Shown: piece by piece, positions 61,737 to 64,000 of the stretch
Numbering within the stretch: the first letter of the stretch is position 1
How the letters are laid out: the number at the start of each line of letters is the position of its first letter
Source of the DNA: Adhaeretor mobilis
GTDB lineage: Bacteria > Planctomycetota > Planctomycetia > Pirellulales > Lacipirellulaceae
Assembly (NCBI RefSeq): GCF_007741515.1
Contig: NZ_CP036263.1
Span: forward strand, 2,543,501-2,607,500
Direction: 5' to 3'
DNA length: 64,000 nt
The notes under the pieces: model-generated
Databases searched by the model: none
Told to the model about the DNA's origin: nothing
The model's input: only the letters and a program-made list of their open reading frames with translations
Position numbers and translations under genes: made by a program

Positions 61737-62008
61737 CCCTCACCTTTCGCCAGTATTGTAGAGCAGGGCTGCAACATTCGACAATTGGTTGCAAACGCCA
61801 ACACTTACGCCTAAAGAGATAGGCAACATTGTGAAAACAGAGTATAAATCATCGCTTGCCGAATCCGTCGCCAAGAATTGCATGGCTAGCAGTGCAAGAA
61901 GCAGAATTCGTTTCGTAACGACCGAAATGGCTTGCGAACTATCCATGGAAATACCGTGCTACGTGATTGCGTCAAAAGAGTTCTCGTCGGGAATCGCTTC
62001 TGCTACTA
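61737..62008. other. Non-coding region between lyase and glycosidase-like genes
   Basis: 272 bp with no gene, terminator or repeat that I could recognise. The downstream gene may have its own promoter here. Confidence 0.4.
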
Positions 62009-63034
62009 CTACATTCGGTCGGTTATCTCAGCTTGGCTTTTGGCAAGCTGGCCGAGATGCGAAGGAGGAATCGCAGGATGGGGGCCGGAATGCTTCTCCC
62101 CATTGCAGCTCTTGACGGAGGTCACCTCGAAAAGCCATTGACTCATGCCAGTGCTATCCAACTCTTGATGGAGTTGTTTCTCTTGATCAGAAGTAAGCGA
62201 AGTCAGAGGCAGTCGACAGCCTCCACAATTGATGCCGAAGCGAGTGAGGATACTCTTGATCGATGCGTGAAACGGGTACTTCAAGAGGAGATTGATCATC
62301 TGGATCGATTTCAATTGCAACTCTCGCGCTCTGTCTAAATTCCCTTCTTGAAAGGCGCTAATCAGTTTACGGTTCAGCGGAGCGGCAATGTTGTAAGTAC
62401 TGCCAATTGCACTCTGAGCGCCAACCGCCAGAGCGCTCAGCAGCATTTCGTCGGTTCCCCACACGATATTGAATCTACCGTCCATTAACTCTTGGCAGGC
62501 TTGGAATTCATGAACCATCGGAGCCGTGTATTTCATGCCGGCAAGGTTGGGGATGCGTTCATCCGCTAATTCAAGAAACCGCCGCATATCGAGCACCGCC
62601 CCGGTTAGCAGCGGCATGTGATAATAATAGAAGGGAAGTTCAGGAGCTGCAGCGGCCACTTGAGCCATGCAGTCGACTAACATCTCGACGGAATTTATCT
62701 TGTAGTACGAAGGCGCCGTTGCTGAGATAACGTCAGCTCCGACTTGCTGGCAATGTGCTGCTAATTCAGCGGCTTCGGAAAGTGAGTTATGCCCCACATG
62801 GATCACCGACTTAAGCCGCCCCTTAGCACTTGCGACAAATGCTTCTGTCAGTGCTCGCCGTTCGTCGGAAGTCAGCGACATTCCCTCGCCAGTGCTGCCG
62901 CACACATAGATTCCACTCACGCCGCTTTGCTTCAAGTAATCCGTCATCTTGGGGATTTCCGCCAAGTTCAAGGATCCGTTGGCGTGCATCGGCGTGTAAG
63001 TCGCCGCTAGGAGTCCGCGCAACTTATAGTCCAT
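62009..63034 (-). CDS. N-acetylneuraminate-lyase-like aldolase (DapA/NAL family)
   Basis: 341 aa. Class I aldolase barrel with GSTGEG at 46-51, Tyr138 in YYYHMP and the Schiff-base Lys168 in GMKYT. The YHMP rather than YNxP form favours NanA-type enzymes that split sialic acid into N-acetylmannosamine and pyruvate. ATG 63034 is preceded by AAGAAAGG. The last 40 or so residues are unusual (polar, Pro/His-rich) and exceed the normal NAL length of about 300, perhaps a read-on after loss of the native stop. Divergent from a GntR regulator, which probably controls it. Confidence 0.87.
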   Translation of the reverse strand: MDYKLRGLLAATYTPMHANGSLNLAEIPKMTDYLKQSGVSGIYVCGSTGEGMSLTSDERRALTEAFVASAKGRLKSVIHVGHNSLSEAAELAAHCQQVGADVISATAPSYYKINSVEMLVDCMAQVAAAAPELPFYYYHMPLLTGAVLDMRRFLELADERIPNLAGMKYTAPMVHEFQACQELMDGRFNIVWGTDEMLLSALAVGAQSAIGSTYNIAAPLNRKLISAFQEGNLDRARELQLKSIQMINLLLKYPFHASIKSILTRFGINCGGCRLPLTSLTSDQEKQLHQELDSTGMSQWLFEVTSVKSCNGEKHSGPHPAIPPSHLGQLAKSQAEITDRM

Positions 63035-63438
63035 GGTATCAGCCTTTCTTCGTTACTTTAGTGCGTTGGTCAGCTGCCAGCCTTGGTTGCCAACCTTGTA
63101 TGAAAAACGCCTTCTCCGCTCCGCCGAACTGGGTTGAATTGGCGGATCTATTATCTCGCCAAAATGGGGAACTCAAGGCTCCTGCACCTGTTCTCTCCAC
63201 GGTTATGCCAATCAAAACTTTGCTGAAAACCCTTTGCTGAAAGCGACTTGCGGCCCCGCCTTACACGCCGCTTGTCGAGAAAATTCTCAAAACGCAGTAA
63301 TATTACATCGACAAGTATAACCAGATCGATTAGGCTTGCAAGCAGCATGCGAAAGATTGCTTCCGCAGCCAGGAATTCAAGTCGGTAGGAATTGCAAGCC
63401 TGATCGACCCTTGTCAATTAACTAATTGGGACTTTCTT
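63035..63438. other. Divergent regulatory region
   Basis: 404 bp between the lyase gene and the GntR gene; it should hold both promoters. The 14-bp palindrome at 63415-63428 is the most notable element. No gene recognised. Confidence 0.5.
63415..63428. promoter_or_regulatory. Palindrome next to the GntR start
   Basis: CAATTA-AC-TAATTG, a 6-bp perfect inverted repeat with a 2-nt centre, ends 10 bp before ATG 63439. Position suggests an autoregulatory operator of the GntR protein; not shown. Confidence 0.4.
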
Positions 63439-64000
63439 ATGGCAGGCTCAAGGACCAGAACGCCGCAAGTAATCGATTTGGCAGAGCAGCTCATCTCGGA
63501 TATTGAATCGCGGGAACTGAAGCCTGGCGATCGATATCTCACGACGGCGGCCGCGTCGAAGATGCTGGGCGTCGGCAATGGCGTCGCCAATCGTGCTTTG
63601 CAATTGCTTGAACGTAGACAAATCATCACGCGGCAGCAGCGTCGCGGCGCCTTCGTTGCCAACTTGCCCGGAGACGGCCCGATGCCTCCGCTGCGTCGCG
63701 TTCATTTTTTAGTCCACCAAAACTATCTTGTGACCGAAGGCGTCGGAAGCGATCTCGTGATGCTTGGCATGCAGGAAGAGCTGCCCGGTGTCCATGTGCA
63801 AATCAGCTTTCTTCCGAAAGAAAACGCCGAGGGCTATGTGGCCGATCTGATCGATCAGTCACTCACCGCCAAGGCACGTGACGGCTTTATCTTGGTCCGA
63901 GCTCCCTATGAGGTGCATCAGCTGGTCAGCAATAGCGGCGTGCCATGTGTCGTCTACGGCGGAGTTTACCCAGGCGTTACCCGGCTGACTCGCATTGACC
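63439..64000 (+). CDS. GntR-family regulator with sugar-sensor domain, 3' truncated
   Basis: The frame starts at ATG 63439 and runs off the window. N-terminal GntR winged helix (VIDLAEQLISDIESRELKPG, then LTTAAASKMLGVGNGVANRA, QLLERRQIITRQQRRGAFVA). A LacI/periplasmic-binding-type sensor begins after about residue 85 (VHFLVHQNYLVTEGVGSDLV ... DGFILVRAPYEVHQLV). It is divergent from the NAL-type lyase gene and likely controls it in response to a sugar. Confidence 0.88.
   Translation, partial: MAGSRTRTPQVIDLAEQLISDIESRELKPGDRYLTTAAASKMLGVGNGVANRALQLLERRQIITRQQRRGAFVANLPGDGPMPPLRRVHFLVHQNYLVTEGVGSDLVMLGMQEELPGVHVQISFLPKENAEGYVADLIDQSLTAKARDGFILVRAPYEVHQLVSNSGVPCVVYGGVYPGVTRLTRID

Noticed and set aside
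1..64000. tRNA, rRNA, CRISPR arrays and riboswitches
   Set aside because: None could be recognised by eye; small structured RNAs could have been missed without a covariance-model search.

Overview
The window reads as chromosomal DNA of a planctomycete, most like the order Pirellulales. The pointers are two DUF1559 prepilin-like proteins, many secreted proteins ending in an EF-hand/dockerin-like pair followed by a PEP-CTERM sorting tail, a dense set of formylglycine sulfatases, a giant protein combining a PVC-type CxxCH haem motif with DUF1080, and a DUF4139 remnant. No rRNA, tRNA or CRISPR array was seen. All family names come from reading motifs, not from a search.

Region 1 (3-27597, all + strand) is a glycan-degradation and carbon-catabolism locus. 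It opens with two LamG/PEP-CTERM exoproteins (one cut by the window start, one a fusion of two complete exoproteins), a DUF1559 pseudopilin and a small lipoprotein. Next come sulfatases (one a two-domain fusion), BNR-type proteins and GH33 sialidases. After them lie an enolase-superfamily dehydratase, two D-2-hydroxyacid dehydrogenases, a DapA/NAL-family lyase, a cytochrome P450, an HpcH/HpaI aldolase, a PhyH-type dioxygenase and a secreted FAD oxidoreductase. Several neighbours overlap by 4 bp. The likely logic is that secreted enzymes remove sulfate and release terminal acidic sugars, and cytoplasmic enzymes oxidise, dehydrate and split the keto-acid sugar.

Region 2 (about 27.8-33.3 kb) is an insertion-sequence graveyard. 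It holds an IS3 remnant truncated by an intact ISAs1-type element, a DUF4139 fragment on the other side of that element, a secreted CPFC/helical-repeat protein gene, and remnants of ISAs1-like and possibly IS630-like transposases.

Region 3 (33.3-44.7 kb, - strand) is an exoprotein operon: DUF1559 pseudopilin, PEP-CTERM protein, alkaline-phosphatase-fold enzyme, two related calcineurin-like phosphoesterases and an SGNH-hydrolase-like protein. The second phosphoesterase gene is cut by an intact IS4-family element with perfect 17-bp ends and an 11-bp target duplication; removing them restores the frame.

Region 4 (45.3-56.1 kb) holds a LamG/PEP-CTERM protein, a decayed MFS transporter, a XylR-type AraC regulator and, divergent from it, a Gfo/Idh/MocA dehydrogenase and a 1755-aa dehydrogenase/haem/DUF1080 protein. 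Two 18-bp direct repeats lie just upstream of the dehydrogenase gene.

Region 5 (57.0-60.2 kb) is the most unusual. An IS66-type tnpA-tnpB-tnpC set begins exactly where homology to a quinol:cytochrome c oxidoreductase (ActF-like) fragment stops. A 13-bp inverted match to that left end lies at 60225-60237, beyond a convergent toxin-tip and immunity-like gene pair. The whole 2.94 kb may be one mobile unit carrying a polymorphic-toxin tip and its immunity gene.

Region 6 (60.4-64.0 kb) holds a glycosidase-like TIM-barrel protein, an N-acetylneuraminate-lyase-like enzyme and a divergent GntR regulator running off the window. This fits the sialic-acid theme of region 1.
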